This document shows, one piece after another, positions 42,265-50,893 of a stretch of DNA of 64,000 nucleotides; the first letter of the stretch is position 1, and every line of letters starts with the position of its first letter. Below the pieces are notes generated by a model. The model did no database searches. It saw only the letters and a program-made list of their open reading frames with translations, and was not told the DNA's origin. The position numbers and the translations under genes were made by a program. Origin of the DNA: Thermostichus sp047461615 (lineage in GTDB: Bacteria; Cyanobacteriota; Cyanobacteriia; Thermostichales; Thermostichaceae); NCBI RefSeq assembly GCF_047461615.1, contig NZ_JANSHI010000002.1, positions 62,001 through 126,000 on the forward strand, read 5' to 3'.

Positions 42265-44187
42265 ATGGGCGCAACACTGTCGACAGCGGCCGCAGCCCAG
42301 CCAGCGGTGGCAGAGCAGCCTTGGCCTGGATCGGGGCAGCAGCCCTTGCAGCCGGCTCTGCGTTATGACCCAGAGGAGTTGGCTAGGCAATATCGGGGGC
42401 GCTGGGATCTGGTGCTGGGGCGTCTTTTTCAGTTGATTGCCCCCTTTTTGGGGCTGTTGATCTGGGTCTTGTGGGATCGCTGGCGGGGGGTAGAGCTGAA
42501 GAACCGACGCAAGCATGCGGCGCGGCTGCGGGAGATCCTCACGGAATTGGGGCCGACAGCCATCAAAATTGGCCAGGCCCTCTCCACCCGTCCCGACCTG
42601 GTCTCGCCCCTTTTTCTGGAAGAGCTGGCCAAGCTGCAGGATGAGCTGCCCCCCTTCGACAATGCCACTGCCTTTGCCCTCATCGAGGCGCAAATCGGCC
42701 AGCCAATAGAGCAGATCTTTCGCGAGATCGGCCCGGAACCGGTTGCCGCGGCCAGCCTGGGGCAGGTTTACCAGGCGTATCTGCACACGGGAGAGAAAGT
42801 TGCCGTCAAGGTGCAGCGGCCCGATTTGATCGGGCGCATTTCCCTGGACATGTACATCATCCGCAGCCTAGCCGCCTGGGCCAAGCGCACCTTCCGCCGC
42901 ATCCGCAGCGACTTGGTGGGCATTGTCGATGAATTTGCGGGGCGGCTGTACGAAGAGATGGACTACACCCAGGAAGGCCGCAACGCCGAGCGCTTTCTAG
43001 AGCTGTACCGCCACCCCTCCATCTACGCTCCCAAAATCTATTGGGAGTACACCCGCACCAAGGTGCTGACAATGGAGTGGATCGACGGCATCAAGCTGAC
43101 CCAGCTTGACAAAATCGCCGCTGCCGGGCTAAACGGGCAGCACCTCATCGAGATCGGGGTCAACTGCTCTCTGAAGCAGCTCTTGGAGCACGGCTTTTTC
43201 CATGCCGATCCCCATCCGGGCAACCTCTTGGCTATGTACGACGGGCGGCTGGCCTACATCGACTTTGGGATGATGAGCACCATCCAGCCGCACCAGCGCT
43301 ACGGCCTCATCAAGGCAATTGTCCACTTGGTAAACCGGGATTTTGCCGCCTTGGCCCAGGACTACGTGGATCTGGAGTTCCTAGATCCCGACACCGATCT
43401 CACCCCCATCATCCCCGCCTTGGAGGACGTCTTCGCCGAGGCCCTAGGCAAGCCCGTGGCCGAGCTGAATTTCAAAAGCATTACCGATCGCCTCTCGGGG
43501 GTGATGTACAACTTTCCCTTTCGCGTACCTGCCTACTACGCTCTGATCATCCGCTCACTGCTCACCCTAGAGGGGATCGCCATCGGTCTGGATCCCAACT
43601 TCAAGGTCTTGAGCGTAGCCTATCCCTATGTGGCCCAGCGGCTCCTAACTGATCCCGCTCCAGAGCTGCGCGAAGCTCTGCGAGAGCTGCTGTTTAGCCA
43701 GGGGCAATTTCGCTGGAACCGCTTGGAAAATCTGCTGCGCAATGCCGTCAACAGCGAAGACTTTGACTTGCAGGGATCCCTAGAAAAAGCCGTTGATTTC
43801 CTCTTTTCGGAGCGGGGAGCCTTCCTGCGAGAGCAGCTGGTGGATATCCTCTTTTCCAACTCAGGCAACGGATCTGCAGATGGCCTAACCCATCTGCAAC
43901 GTCTGTGGTCAATTCTCAGCAGCAACCCCGCCTTTCAGCCGCTGCAGCTTTTGCCTCTAGTGGCCAAGGTAGCCGCCAAACCAGAAGCTCAACAGCTGGG
44001 GCGGCAGTTGGCCTCCCGCTGGCTGCAACGCCTGGCAGCCCGTCTGATCCGGGAGCTGCTGCTTGCAGAGGAGGAGAAGGAGCCTAGGTCACCCGCTTCC
44101 CTCAATGGGCGCCCCGGGAATAGCGGGCAAGCTGGGAAAATTCAAACCGCCCAGGCTTCCCCAGCCCAACCCGCTAGCGCAGTCTAG
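42265..44187 (+). CDS. ABC1/AarF/UbiB atypical protein kinase
   Basis: 640 aa from the Met at 42265; the frame is open to 42145. ABC1 hallmarks: KxGQ motif in TAIKIGQALSTRPDL, LAKLQDELPPFD, Ala-rich loop VAAASLGQVYQA replacing the P-loop, VAVKVQRPDL, EMDYTQEGRNAERF, catalytic FHADPHPGNLLAMYDG and IDFGMMS. The C-terminal ~200 residues are helical, with a basic/hydrophobic end (~600). In cyanobacteria and plastids such kinases regulate prenyl-quinone metabolism or tocopherol levels; the substrate here is not known. Confidence 0.93.
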   Translation: MGATLSTAAAAQPAVAEQPWPGSGQQPLQPALRYDPEELARQYRGRWDLVLGRLFQLIAPFLGLLIWVLWDRWRGVELKNRRKHAARLREILTELGPTAIKIGQALSTRPDLVSPLFLEELAKLQDELPPFDNATAFALIEAQIGQPIEQIFREIGPEPVAAASLGQVYQAYLHTGEKVAVKVQRPDLIGRISLDMYIIRSLAAWAKRTFRRIRSDLVGIVDEFAGRLYEEMDYTQEGRNAERFLELYRHPSIYAPKIYWEYTRTKVLTMEWIDGIKLTQLDKIAAAGLNGQHLIEIGVNCSLKQLLEHGFFHADPHPGNLLAMYDGRLAYIDFGMMSTIQPHQRYGLIKAIVHLVNRDFAALAQDYVDLEFLDPDTDLTPIIPALEDVFAEALGKPVAELNFKSITDRLSGVMYNFPFRVPAYYALIIRSLLTLEGIAIGLDPNFKVLSVAYPYVAQRLLTDPAPELREALRELLFSQGQFRWNRLENLLRNAVNSEDFDLQGSLEKAVDFLFSERGAFLREQLVDILFSNSGNGSADGLTHLQRLWSILSSNPAFQPLQLLPLVAKVAAKPEAQQLGRQLASRWLQRLAARLIRELLLAEEEKEPRSPASLNGRPGNSGQAGKIQTAQASPAQPASAV

Positions 44188-44210
44188 GTTTGCTGCCTCA
44201 GCTTCTTCTA

Positions 44211-44582
44211 CTAGGCGTTCTCGTTTTTGGAACTGGGGGTGTTGAGAGCCAGCATCATCCACTCGGAGAATTCATCGCGGCGGAAGACCTGGGGGCAGGA
44301 ACGCGGGCCAAAACGCAGTAAGCTAGGCATGCCGTGCTCTTTGAGGCGGGCTCGCAGCCAGGTGCCAACGCCTGTCTTGCCATCGTTGGGCATTTCGGTT
44401 TGAAAGTCACTGTACATCAGCAACAATTGACTGCGCGACTGGAGCACCGCATTCTCTTGGATCAACTTGGGCAGGGAGAGGTTAGCGTCCAAATTGCTTG
44501 CTTTGGTTGACTCTCGACGACGGCTGCGGGAACGGGATTTAGCGCTTTCGCGGTTCTTACGAGCTTTCGGTTCAATGGCCAT
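44211..44582 (-). CDS. Conserved hypothetical protein with basic N-terminus
   Basis: Not recognised. 123 aa from the Met at 44582 (the frame is open to 44693). The first ~30 residues are highly basic (KARKNRESAKSRSRSRRRES), which could bind nucleic acid. The remainder is globular: LPKLIQENAVLQSRSQLLLM, DGKTGVGTWLRARLKEHGMP, and QVFRRDEFSEWMMLALN. It converges on the ABC1 kinase with a 23-nt gap. Confidence 0.7.
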   Translation of the reverse strand: MAIEPKARKNRESAKSRSRSRRRESTKASNLDANLSLPKLIQENAVLQSRSQLLLMYSDFQTEMPNDGKTGVGTWLRARLKEHGMPSLLRFGPRSCPQVFRRDEFSEWMMLALNTPSSKNENA

Positions 44583-45059
44583 AGAATCTCCTAGACGACT
44601 AAGGAACTCCCAAAAGGGACAAAAACCAGAACTCGCAGGCTGAGGAGAGAGCCCGCTGAGGAAGGTGGCTCGAGGGGTACAGTTCTGGGGCACTCACTGA
44701 GAAGTAGGGAAACACGCTCTCAGTCCAGCCAAAGAAAAGCTGCGCCAGCCTGCCGCCAAAGCTCAAGATCCCTTGCCTGCCACGGCAATCTCTAGCGCCT
44801 TGAGTTCCGGGCCACACATCCAAGACTTGTCTTCGTCTTGCCGGAGGAAGCTTGGCTTGGCTACCCCGGTTTGTAGGGTAGGGAAGTCCGGATGCTACTC
44901 TTAATATGACTTAAAACCCGGGCAGGTGAACACTCCCCATTGATCCAGAGGCTGCATAGCGCCTGCGGCTTATAACTTCCCAGGAAGCTGAGCCCTCACG
45001 GCAGCGCCGCCTGGCCTAAAGCTGGGGCTTGCGCCGCCTTTTGCCAGTCAGGAGCGGGC
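44583..45059. other. Intergenic region without a supported gene
   Basis: 477 nt between two leftward genes. It must hold the promoter of the 44.2-kb gene. An AT-rich island (CTTAATATGACTTAAAACC, about 44898-44918) stands out from the GC-rich context and is a candidate promoter area. I found no convincing ORF or RNA. Confidence 0.45.
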
Positions 45060-45599
45060 TCAGGTTTGCAGGCTTTGTCGGCCGTTGCGGATCACCCGCA
45101 GCGACTCCAGTAGCCGCATCTCCAGATCCTGCAAAACCTGATCCACGTAGCGGTGGGCCTCCCGCTGGAGACGCTCTGACTCCTGGAGGGTCTGTCGCCA
45201 CACCTCCTCGCTCTGTTGGTAGGTTTGCCGCAACAACTGTTCCGCCTGAGCTTGGGCCTGGCGGAGGATGGTGGATTCGCTCACAAGCTGCTCGGCCCGG
45301 CGCTGGGCCATGGCCACGATCTCTTGGGCGTAGCGATGGGCCTCAGCCAAGATTTGATCCCGCTGGCGCAGCACTTCCTCAGCTTCCTCTAGAGCGGTGG
45401 GCAGGTTAAGGCGGATGAAGTCCAACTGCTCTAGGATCTTCTCTTCGTCGATGAGAGTGCGCGACCAGAACAAACGAGGACTGCTGAGAATCGCTGCCTC
45501 CAGTTGATCCAGGGCCTCCTGAACGCGCATCAACGCCAGGGTCTGATCCCTGGGCAGATCACTGGCGCGATTGAAGGCATCAGAGGGCAATTCTTGCAT
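45060..45599 (-). CDS. Cyanobacterial coiled-coil protein, ATP synthase b-subunit/DivIVA-like
   Basis: 179 aa, almost wholly alpha-helical and rich in Glu/Gln/Arg. Conserved blocks: LDQLEAAILSSPR, DEEKILEQLDFIRLNLPTAL, EEAEEVLRQRDQILAEAHRY, and the end LESLRVIRNGRQSLQ. It belongs to a group widely conserved in cyanobacteria that is annotated by coiled-coil similarity to AtpF or DivIVA; no transmembrane segment is present, so it is not subunit b. A structural role at membranes or division sites is speculation. Confidence 0.78.
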   Translation of the reverse strand: MQELPSDAFNRASDLPRDQTLALMRVQEALDQLEAAILSSPRLFWSRTLIDEEKILEQLDFIRLNLPTALEEAEEVLRQRDQILAEAHRYAQEIVAMAQRRAEQLVSESTILRQAQAQAEQLLRQTYQQSEEVWRQTLQESERLQREAHRYVDQVLQDLEMRLLESLRVIRNGRQSLQT

Positions 45600-45765
45600 C
45601 AGTCTGGAAAGGGGGTGGCTGTGCTGGGCAAAGCAGGCAGGATAACGCCTACCATATTAGGTTCTCGCAGTCTTGAACCTGGGTGTTCCCACCCTTCCAG
45701 AGGCGGGGGACAGAGACCGCTATCTGTGGCAGACTGAGGGAAAGTTGTTGGGTTGCCCTCTGCTT

Positions 45766-46020
45766 ATGCCCCAGCCGCAGCCTCCTCGCCGACTCGAAGA
45801 TCAATTTGTGGAGAACGTCTCCCGCTACCCCACCTACTTCGTTACCGTCTTGCTGGGGGGAATTTGGGCTGGCCTACAGCCGTTTGTAAACCTGTACCGC
45901 AAAAGCGCAACGGCAGCAGCTCTAGTAACTGTGGGATCCCTAGCTCTGCTGTTGTTTATCTATTTCACCCTGCGGGCGATGACAGGGCACACGCTTCTGC
46001 CAGCGTGGATGTGGCGTTGA
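45766..46020 (+). CDS. DUF751 (Ycf33-like) membrane protein
   Basis: 84-aa protein of a family confined to phototrophs and plastids (Ycf33). FVENVSRYPTYFVTVLLGGIW is the signature, followed by a second hydrophobic segment (AAALVTVGSLALLLFIYF) and a short tail. The frame is open to 45673; the Met at 45766 is the family start. Role unknown; likely thylakoid-located. Confidence 0.82.
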   Translation: MPQPQPPRRLEDQFVENVSRYPTYFVTVLLGGIWAGLQPFVNLYRKSATAAALVTVGSLALLLFIYFTLRAMTGHTLLPAWMWR

Positions 46021-46144
46021 GAGTAAGAGAGCAGCTTACGAGCAAGCCAAGAGAAGTTTAGCTCCTGAGGGATCGCTGCTGCCGGCTCTAGCAAGCCGAT
46101 CGGGTTTGCCGCTAGCTTGGTAAAGGTGTTTTCCTATTGAGCTC

Positions 46145-47644
46145 ATGGCAGATTGGATCCTGTTGGCACTGGTGGGCTCGACAACCTACCTGCTGCTACA
46201 AAAAAGCGTGGCCCGCCTCTCAAAGGTGCCCTGGCGGATCCTGTGGCTAGTGATGATGATCCCCCCCCTGCTTTGGGTGCTGGGGCGGCAGGTGTTTCAG
46301 TATGAAATGCCCCCTTTGCTAATGTTGGGGCTGTTTTTGGCTTCCTATTTTACCAGCATGACTTTGGCGCGTCGGGGGCGCCTCCAACCTCCACCAGCAG
46401 GCTCTCAGGCTGGAGTGGAAAACACCCCGGCCGAGCGGGATCCGGAGACAGAGGAAGGCGAGGAGGAAGGTGCTGCAGCTGCTCCCATCTCCATCTCGGA
46501 GGTGTCGCGGGAAAAGCTCAACCGCTGCTTTCCTTGGAACGTTTTCTATCTGCAAAGCGTGGAATACCGTCCTCAGGCCATCATCTGCCGCGGCAATTTG
46601 CGGGCGGATCCCACGGAAGCCTACGAGCAGGTACAGCGGAATGTGGAAACCACGTTTGGCAAACGCTTTCTGGTGGTGCTGCAGGAGGGGTTTGCCGGCA
46701 AGCCTTTTTTTGCCCTGGTGCCCAACCCGGCGGCGCGGCGCTCCCTAACCCGTCAGAAGGAGTGGCCTCTGCTGGCGTTGGGGCTGCTGCTGTTTACCTT
46801 TTGGACGACCCTAACTGCCGGCGCCCAAGCTTCTGGAGTCAGCCCTGACCGGTTGCTGCATCTACCCTCTCTGCTCAAAGGGTTACCTTATGCAGTGGGG
46901 ATCTTGGCCATTCTGGGATCCCATGAAGGGATCCGCTACTGGGTGGCCCGCCGCCACGGCATCAAAACCTCGCTCCCCTATTTCATCCCGGTGCCTTTTG
47001 TGTTGGGAACCTTCGGGGCTTTCATCGAGCTGAAAGAGCCGGTGCCCAACCGCAAGGTGCTGTTTGACATCGCCGTTGCCGGGCCGCTGGCGGGCAGCCT
47101 GGTGGCGTTGACCATGTTGCTGGTGGGGCTGGTCTTTTCGACACCTGGGGAGCCTCCGGCAGAGCCAGAGGGGCAGCCGACCCCGATTAGCTTCCATCGC
47201 ATTGACCCGCGCCTCTCGGTGCTGCTGGCCATTCTGGCGCGCCTGGTGCTGGGGGATCAGTTGCAGCCGGGGCAGGTGATCGATCTGCACCCCCTGGCCT
47301 TTGCCGGCTGGCTGGGTCTAGTGGTGGTTGCCTTTAACCTGGTGCCGGTGGGCCAACTGGATGGGGGCCACATTGTCCACGCCATCTATGGCCAGCAGAT
47401 GGGGGCCAATGTGGGGCGAGTGACTCGCTGGCTGGTGCTGCTGCTGGCTTTGACGGTGCAGCCCTGGCTGTTATTGTGGGCGCTGCTTTTGTTTGTGATC
47501 ACCAGTGCCGACGAGCCAGCCCTCAACGATGTCACCGAGCTGGATGAGGGCCGGGAGCTGCTGGGGCTGGCAATGTTGAGCTGGCTTGTGCTGATCCTGC
47601 TGCCGGTGCCACCCTTTTTGCAAAGCTGGCTTGGCCTGGCCTAG
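46145..47644 (+). CDS. M50 site-2-protease-like membrane protein, HExxH motif altered
   Basis: 499 aa of the EGY/S2P intramembrane metalloprotease family. N-terminal membrane segments, a charged Pro/Glu linker (~80-115), a GAD-like region (LNRCFPWNVFYLQSVEYRPQ), then the catalytic core. The zinc motif HExxH is HEGIR at residues 260-264, so the second zinc His is Arg. The adjoining YWVARRHGIKTSLPYFIPVP and the distal Asp406 motif NLVPVGQLDGGHI are intact. This resembles plant EGY3, which also lacks the zinc motif. Predicted inactive or with a shifted ligand. lysC follows 44 nt later. Confidence 0.85.
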   Translation: MADWILLALVGSTTYLLLQKSVARLSKVPWRILWLVMMIPPLLWVLGRQVFQYEMPPLLMLGLFLASYFTSMTLARRGRLQPPPAGSQAGVENTPAERDPETEEGEEEGAAAAPISISEVSREKLNRCFPWNVFYLQSVEYRPQAIICRGNLRADPTEAYEQVQRNVETTFGKRFLVVLQEGFAGKPFFALVPNPAARRSLTRQKEWPLLALGLLLFTFWTTLTAGAQASGVSPDRLLHLPSLLKGLPYAVGILAILGSHEGIRYWVARRHGIKTSLPYFIPVPFVLGTFGAFIELKEPVPNRKVLFDIAVAGPLAGSLVALTMLLVGLVFSTPGEPPAEPEGQPTPISFHRIDPRLSVLLAILARLVLGDQLQPGQVIDLHPLAFAGWLGLVVVAFNLVPVGQLDGGHIVHAIYGQQMGANVGRVTRWLVLLLALTVQPWLLLWALLLFVITSADEPALNDVTELDEGRELLGLAMLSWLVLILLPVPPFLQSWLGLA

Positions 47645-47688
47645 TTCGGGATAGGATCCAAACCACGTCAACCAGCTCAGCCCTGGCT

Positions 47689-49512
47689 ATGCAAGCGGGT
47701 TTAATTGTCCAAAAGTACGGCGGCACCTCCGTCGGCTCCATCGAGCGCATCCAGGCCGTAGCCCAGCGGGTAGCCCACACGGTGGAGCAGGGGAAGCGGG
47801 TGGTGGTGGTGGTCTCGGCAATGGGAGAAGAAACGGATCGCCTGGTGGAACTGGGGGAACAGATCCTCCAGGGATCCCCGACCACGCCGGCCCAGTGGCG
47901 GGAGTGGGACATGCTCCTGTCTACGGGTGAGCAGGTCAGCATTGCCCTGCTGGCGTTGGCGCTGCAGCGCTTGGGCTACCCTGCCCTCTCCCTGACGGCG
48001 GCCCAGGTGGGCATCGTCACCACCCGGGATCACGGGCGGGCCCGCATTCTGCACATCCACACCGACCGCCTCTGGCAACACCTAGAGCGGGGAGAGGTGG
48101 TGGTGGTGGCCGGCTTTCAGGGCATCACCAGCCTAACTGAGCTGGAGATCACCACCCTGGGGCGAGGGGGATCGGACACCACGGCGGTGGCCTTGGCAGT
48201 GGCCCTGGGAGCCGAGCTGTGTGAGATCTACACCGATGTGCCCGGGATCTTTACTGCCGATCCGCGCAAGGTGCCCGAGGCCAGGTTGTTGCCAGAGATT
48301 ACCGCCGACGAGATGCTGGAGCTAGCCAGCCTAGGAGCGCAGGTACTGCACCCCCGCTCGGTAGAAATTGCTCGCAACTACGGCGTCAAGCTGCGGGTGC
48401 GCTCTAGCCTGGAGCCGCTGCAAGCCGGATCAGAAGGCACCCTCATTGTCTCTCCCCCTGCTCGCGTCCGCTCCCCTGATAGCAGCATTGAGCTAGGGCG
48501 GGCAGTGGATACCGTGGAGCTGGATGGGGAGCAGGCCAAGTTGGTGTTGGTGGGAGTGCCGGATCGCCCGGGCATTGCTGCTCAACTGTTCCAGGAGATT
48601 GCTGCAGCGGGGATCAATGTCGACTTAATTCTACAGTCGCTCCACCTCAGTGCGGTGGAGGGATCCCCTACCAACGACATTGCCTTCACCGTCAGCCGTG
48701 CCCAGGCGGCTCAGGCAGCAGCCGTGGCCCGCAAGGTTGGCCAGGAGCTGGGGTGTAGGGAAGTCCTCGTCGATGAGGCGGTAGCCAAGGTCAGCATTGC
48801 CGGGGTGGGGATGATGGGCCGCCCGGGCATTGCCGCCGAGATGTTTCGCGTGCTGGCGGAAGCGGGGATCAACTTGCAGATGATCTCCATGTCGGAGATC
48901 AAGGTCAGCTGCGTGGTGGCAGCCGAGCGGGCTGGGGAGGCCGCCCTGGCGCTGGGGGAAGCGTTTCAGGTGATTCCCCAGTTGCATCGAGTCAAGGCAG
49001 CGCCTTGCGGGGATCCCCTTCTGCGCCACCACCCGGTGCGGGGCGTTGCCCTGGATCTGAAGCAGTCGCGGCTAGGCCTGCGCAAGGTGCCGGATCGGCC
49101 GGGGACGGCTGCCCATCTGTTTGGGCGCTTGGCGGATGCTGGCGTTATCGTCGACACCATCATCCAGAGCCAGCGGAGCTACCACAACGGCCTTCCCAGT
49201 AACGACATTGCCTTTACCGTGCCTCAGGATCAGGCCAGGGCGGCTGAGGCCGTGTGCTGTCAGGTGGCCGAGGAGCTGCAGGCAGCTGGGGTTGAAACCG
49301 ACCACGACATTGCCAAAGTCAGCATCGTCGGCGCCGGCATGGAAACGTATCCCGGCGTGGCGGCGCGCTTTTTTGCTGCCTTGGCCGACGCCGGGATCAA
49401 CATTGAGATGATCGGCACCTCAGAGATTAAGGTAAGCTGCGTGGTGCGACGAGAGCAGGGGATCCAGGCTCTCCAAGCTGTCCACCGTGCCTTTGAACTC
49501 GACCGGCCCTAG
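47689..49512 (+). CDS. lysC: Aspartate kinase with four ACT domains
   Basis: First step of the aspartate family (Lys, Thr, Met). 607 aa. Kinase part: IVQKYGGTSVGSIERIQAVA, TTLGRGGSDTTAVALAVALG, EIYTDVPGIFTADPRKVP. The C-terminal ~340 residues hold two tandem pairs of ACT domains (LVGVPDRPGIAAQLFQEIAAAGI; AGVGMMGRPGIAAEMFRVLA; LRKVPDRPGTAAHLFGRLA; VGAGMETYPGVAARFFAALA), the cyanobacterial architecture, giving concerted Lys/Thr feedback. dapA, a later step, is 8 kb away. The stop shares CTAG with psbA. Confidence 0.96.
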   Translation: MQAGLIVQKYGGTSVGSIERIQAVAQRVAHTVEQGKRVVVVVSAMGEETDRLVELGEQILQGSPTTPAQWREWDMLLSTGEQVSIALLALALQRLGYPALSLTAAQVGIVTTRDHGRARILHIHTDRLWQHLERGEVVVVAGFQGITSLTELEITTLGRGGSDTTAVALAVALGAELCEIYTDVPGIFTADPRKVPEARLLPEITADEMLELASLGAQVLHPRSVEIARNYGVKLRVRSSLEPLQAGSEGTLIVSPPARVRSPDSSIELGRAVDTVELDGEQAKLVLVGVPDRPGIAAQLFQEIAAAGINVDLILQSLHLSAVEGSPTNDIAFTVSRAQAAQAAAVARKVGQELGCREVLVDEAVAKVSIAGVGMMGRPGIAAEMFRVLAEAGINLQMISMSEIKVSCVVAAERAGEAALALGEAFQVIPQLHRVKAAPCGDPLLRHHPVRGVALDLKQSRLGLRKVPDRPGTAAHLFGRLADAGVIVDTIIQSQRSYHNGLPSNDIAFTVPQDQARAAEAVCCQVAEELQAAGVETDHDIAKVSIVGAGMETYPGVAARFFAALADAGINIEMIGTSEIKVSCVVRREQGIQALQAVHRAFELDRP

Positions 49513-50567
49513 TCTGTTTTGGCCGCCAGCAACAGGGGGAAGTGGTGGGCATTGGGGGCGTGCATGGCCTGGATCCCCAAGTTGGCGCGGTTGAGGAGAT
49601 CGGCGTAGGTGGGGATGAACCGGCCCTGGCTGTCCAGGATGGACTGGTTGAAGTTAAAGCCATTGAGGTTAAAGGCCATTAGGCCGATGCCGATTGCCGC
49701 CGCCCAGATCCCCAAGGTAGGCAGGGCCGCCATCCAGAAGTGGACAGAGCGGCTGTTGCGCCAGCCAAGGCTGGAGATCCCCAGCCTCCCCAAGAAGGCA
49801 TAGTGGCCGGCCAGGAAGTTGTAGGTGACCTCCTGCTGGCCAAAGCGGTAGCCGGCATTGGCTGACTCCTCTTCTGAAGTCTCCCGGATCAGGCTAGAGG
49901 TTACCAGGGAGCCGTGGAGAGAAGCCAGCAGGGCGCCGCCAAACACCCCCGCCACTGCCAGCTGGTGCAGCGGGTGCATGAGGATGTTGTGTTCCGCCTG
50001 GAAGGCAAGCATGAAGTGGAAGGTGCCGGCAATCCCTAGCGGCAGCCCCTCTGAGAAGCTGCCCTGGCCGATGGGATAGACCAGGAGCACCGCTGTAGCG
50101 GCAGCCGCCGGCGCAGAAAAGGCCACTGCAGTCCAGGGGCGCATGCCCAGCCGGTAGCTCAGCTCCCACTGCCGGCCCAGGTAGCACCACACCCCGATGA
50201 GGAAGTGAAACACGATGAGCTGGTAGGGGCCGCCGTTGTAGAGCCACTCCTCCAAAGAGGCAGCTTCCCAGATGGGATAGAAGTGTAAGGCGATGGCGGC
50301 TGAGGTGGGCACCACCGCCGCAGAAATGAGGTTGTTGCCCCCCAGTAGGGAGCCAATCACCGGCTCGCGGATCCCGTCCACGTCCACCGGTGGCGCAGCG
50401 ATGAAGGCAATCACAAAACAAAAGGTTGCCGCCAACAAGGTCGGGATCATCAATACGCCAAACCAGCCGATGTAAAGCCGATTTTCGGTGCTAGTGATCC
50501 ATTGACAAAAACTTTCCCAGCTCCAGAGCCGTCGTGCGGCAGCGGAGCGCCGAACAACCACACTCAT
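49509..50567 (-). CDS. psbA: Rogue/sentinel-type photosystem II D1 protein
   Basis: 352 aa, clearly D1 (ENRLYIGWFGVLMIPTLLAA, NGGPYQLIVFHFLIGVWCYL, FQAEHNILMHPLHQL, MAFNLNGFNFNQSI) but divergent at oxygen-evolving residues. Using standard numbering: TyrZ161 (Y164 here), Glu189, His190, His332 and His337 are kept, while Asp170 is Glu (E173), Glu333 is Ala (A337) and Asp342 is Leu (L346). Ser264 of the QB pocket appears as Gly. It should not assemble a normal Mn4CaO5 cluster. This matches rogue D1 proteins which, in nitrogen-fixing unicellular strains, replace active D1 at night and stop O2 evolution. It lies alone between lysC and carB. Confidence 0.9.
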   Translation of the reverse strand: MSVVVRRSAAARRLWSWESFCQWITSTENRLYIGWFGVLMIPTLLAATFCFVIAFIAAPPVDVDGIREPVIGSLLGGNNLISAAVVPTSAAIALHFYPIWEAASLEEWLYNGGPYQLIVFHFLIGVWCYLGRQWELSYRLGMRPWTAVAFSAPAAAATAVLLVYPIGQGSFSEGLPLGIAGTFHFMLAFQAEHNILMHPLHQLAVAGVFGGALLASLHGSLVTSSLIRETSEEESANAGYRFGQQEVTYNFLAGHYAFLGRLGISSLGWRNSRSVHFWMAALPTLGIWAAAIGIGLMAFNLNGFNFNQSILDSQGRFIPTYADLLNRANLGIQAMHAPNAHHFPLLLAAKTD

Positions 50568-50893
50568 AGGCCAACTCCTAGAAAATTTGAAGAGAGCTTT
50601 CTTCCACTTGCGCTTGGCAGAGTGACCTCAGGAAATGACTCAGCCTTGTCCTGGGGATCCTTCTCCTTCCACGCTAGACAGTCTCAAGAAAACTGCCAAG
50701 GATACCTAACGTTTGCAGCCAAAATGTGAAATAAATTGATTTATCGATACAAAAAGGTAGCTTAGTATTGCAGTTTATATTCCACCCCTTTTCCCAGGCC
50801 TCAAGAGCCAGTTTTTGCAGTCGAGAACTTCAGGATTTCTTAAGGTGGGGGTCTTAAGGATTTCTTCAGAAAAGCAACCCCGGCAGGCTCCTA
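50568..50893 (-). promoter_or_regulatory. AT-rich upstream region of the rogue psbA gene
   Basis: 326 nt between the rogue psbA start and the carB end. Much more AT-rich than its surroundings, with an ATAAAT/ATTTAT inverted repeat around TG at 50731-50744 followed by the palindrome ATCGAT, and a repeated TTCTTAAG / CTTAAGGATTTCTT element near 50836-50868. It must carry the psbA promoter; regulated expression is expected for this D1 class, but no specific operator is identified. Confidence 0.45.

Noticed and set aside
49509..50567. psbA copy as chlorophyll f synthase (ChlF)
   Set aside because: It retains the normal Gln-Trp after GRQ (GRQWELSYRLG), whereas ChlF, as I recall, has a Gln-Asp pair there. 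It also keeps His332 and His337, and no far-red cluster genes (rfpABC, psa/psb/apc paralogues) are nearby.
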